DNA of 21,371 nt from Silene noctiflora. Taxonomy: Eukaryota > Streptophyta > Magnoliopsida > Caryophyllales > Caryophyllaceae. Shown here one piece after another: positions 19,875 to 21,371 of the stretch (position 1 is the stretch's first letter; every line of letters begins with the position of its first letter). A model generated the notes under the pieces. The model worked only from the letters and a program-made list of their open reading frames with translations. It had not been told where the DNA came from and did not search any database. Where the stretch lies: NCBI GenBank assembly GCA_009801015.1, contig VHZZ01003665.1, positions 72,050 through 93,420 of the forward strand. The letters are read 5' to 3'. The position numbers and the translations under genes were made by a program.

Positions 19875-21371
19875 CTACTGCTCAGCGTCAGCATCATCAT
19901 GGGCCTCATCATTCTCATCAACTTGTCTCAACCAATCTTCCAGGTCTGGCTCAGCAGCACGACAACCACCACGTCGACTACCACAGCCTTGACCAGCTCC
20001 ATGTCAAGAAGAAGCATCAAAATGAACACCTGGACCGGAAGTACCAGCCTCAAACTGACCACCAAACTGTCCTCTCTGAGAACCACTAGTAAACAGGCCA
20101 CCAAAACCACTAACAGGCTCGTCGGGTCGAATGGGAGTGTTAAAAGACCTCCCTAGAGCACCAAAGTCATGGCTAAACAGGCCAGTAAACTCCTCTACAG
20201 ACACACCATAGAGATGAAAAACCTGATTATCATCACCAGGAGTAGGAGTGTAGTATCTAAGAGGAGTCCCAGTGTACGGACGACCCTCAGAAAGGCTAGT
20301 GGCCTCCATCTGCTCCCATAATCGCCTATAAAATAAGGCATTGTTGATACCTTCATGAACACAGACCTCCCTCTCAACAACAGGGTCAAACGTATAGGAA
20401 GAAACAAAAGGATGAGGAACAAAAGACTGAGAAGGTGGAGGAGGTCGAACAACTGGAGCAGGAACTCGCTCAGCCTTTTTACGAGGCTGTCTTCTCAAAG
20501 GAACGGTGTACGTGAGTTCCTCGGGAATCAGATATGTCACAGGGAGAGGAAGGATCTCAGACTCATCCTCCTCTAACGGCTCAATGCTAGGCAAGCGGTC
20601 AAATGATATTTTCATCCAAGAGGTACCTCTCACCTTCCATATGTATTGTTTCCCACCATTAATTTCCATCCAAGACACACCGTAACGAAAGTACTGCTCA
20701 TGAAACAAAGGAGGTTCAAACAGAATCATAGGAGCATAGGGTGGAAGTCCCTCAAACCCCGCTACCCGTCTAGCCAAACGAGTAACAATAGCCCCACAAT
20801 CCAAAGAAGAATGCTTACCTGTCTTTTTTCCAAAGCCCTACAAACCACCTCGGGGACACTAAAAGTGAAGACCTCCTCCCGAAAGGGGTTAAGATAAGAA
20901 GCAAGCAACAACACCTCCATAGTAACTAGCTTACTCATATCAATTCTGCCATATAAAATACAAGATAGCATCCGCCAAAATTTCCAAAGGCAAACATGTT
21001 GTACATCATTAACAGGCAAAGCGCCTACCTCGACATCAGAACCAGTAAATAAAGGAAAATAACGGACAACCTGGACTCCGAAAGGAGCACCCAACCAATC
21101 CTCGGGTTCTCCTTTATCTAATCTAAGATGTTCAGCTACCTCATCAAAAGTTAAAGAATAATCTTCATTCAAGAGTCGAAAACGAGTTCTACGACCTGGT
21201 GCATCAAAGACATATGAACTCAAGAACTCAAGGGTAAGGGGTCGATAAGATAATTCACAAAAATATTAAAGACCGGAAAGACCAAGCTGATCAAAAATAC
21301 CATAGATACTAGTGTTGGAGAAAAGTGTCCCCGACAATAATGCGATCACAAATTGTCGATCATAATTGATC
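19875..21371 (-). pseudogene. Broken ORF of element D, Athila-like retroelement protein of unknown role
   Basis: Translation from the right edge leftwards gives one protein in pieces. TAA at 21266-21268 interrupts it; then 21223-20800 carries RFRLLNEDYSLTFDEVAEHL and NDVQHVCLWKFWRMLSCILY. A frameshift near 20800 leads into the frame 20804-20004 with CGAIVTRLARRVAGFEGLP, FRYGVSWMEI and a Pro-rich middle (VVRPPPPSQSF), then a Gly-rich stretch. A TGA at 20004-20006 is followed in the same frame by a further Gly/Arg-rich stretch and an acidic tail (EPDLEDWLRQVDENDE) up to TAG at 19875-19877. The 'FRL.NEDYSLTF.E' wording resembles ORFs in Athila-type elements (ORF1 or the extra ORF after pol), but I cannot name the family with certainty. 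No membrane segment or catalytic motif is evident. The TGA may be a CGA that decayed. Confidence 0.6.

Larger units (their letters stand above)
16901..21371 (-). mobile_element. Element D: Athila-like LTR retrotransposon, 3' part
   Basis: It comprises, on the minus strand, a broken ORF, a non-coding region, a polypurine tract and a 3' LTR. Its 5' part lies beyond the right edge. It ends at 16901 inside the Tat pol pseudogene, so it inserted there; the bases TCGAT (16896-16900) should recur outside its other LTR. Confidence 0.65.

Noticed and set aside
1..21371. Host genes, tRNA or rRNA genes, CRISPR arrays, bacterial-type operons
   Set aside because: None seen. No intact frame longer than 266 codons exists and every recognisable coding stretch is retrotransposon-derived.

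Overview
The window looks like intergenic heterochromatin from a plant, almost certainly a eudicot. It is AT-rich and holds no intact host gene. Everything that can be recognised is a retrotransposon: Ty3/gypsy elements of the Tat/Ogre type, an Athila-like LTR element and a plant L1-type LINE, most of them broken and inserted into one another. A Caryophyllales host is a weak guess from the general look of the gag proteins and LTRs. All calls come from reading by eye; nothing was searched.

Layout. (1) Bases 1-450 look like the 3' part of an LTR (element C). (2) 451-557 is the continuation, on the minus strand, of a LINE endonuclease. (3) 558-13952 is one structurally complete LTR retrotransposon (element A): 5' LTR 558-2675, tRNA-Arg type primer binding site at 2679, an internal region of 5.9 kb with only gag-like remnants, a polypurine tract ending at 8598, and a 3' LTR 8599-13952. 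A perfect 5-bp target duplication (TGATG) flanks it. (4) The 3' LTR of A is split by a 3140-bp solo LTR (element B, 9682-12821, minus strand) with its own 5-bp duplication (CTTTT). (5) 13953 to about 15750 is the main part of the LINE on the minus strand: ORF1 with a zinc knuckle, then the endonuclease of ORF2. (6) About 15780-16900 is a degraded reverse transcriptase/RNase H of a Tat-type gypsy element, minus strand. (7) 16901-21371 is the 3' part of an Athila-like element (D), minus strand: LTR 16901-18136, polypurine tract and hairpin, 1.7 kb of non-coding internal DNA, and a broken ORF that runs off the right edge.

Relative history. A Tat element was invaded by the LINE on one side and by element D on the other. 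Element A then jumped into the LINE endonuclease, and element B later jumped into the 3' LTR of A and collapsed to a solo LTR. Element C also appears to have landed in the LINE. If A is removed and one TGATG kept, the LINE endonuclease frame reads straight across the join, which is strong internal support for the model.

No operon-like or cooperating gene set is present. The most interesting item is element A: it has complete cis-signals (LTRs, PBS, PPT, target duplication) and a tandemly duplicated gag zinc-knuckle module but no visible protease, polymerase or integrase, so it looks like a non-autonomous gag-only (TR-GAG/LARD-like) family that would need an autonomous Tat partner.
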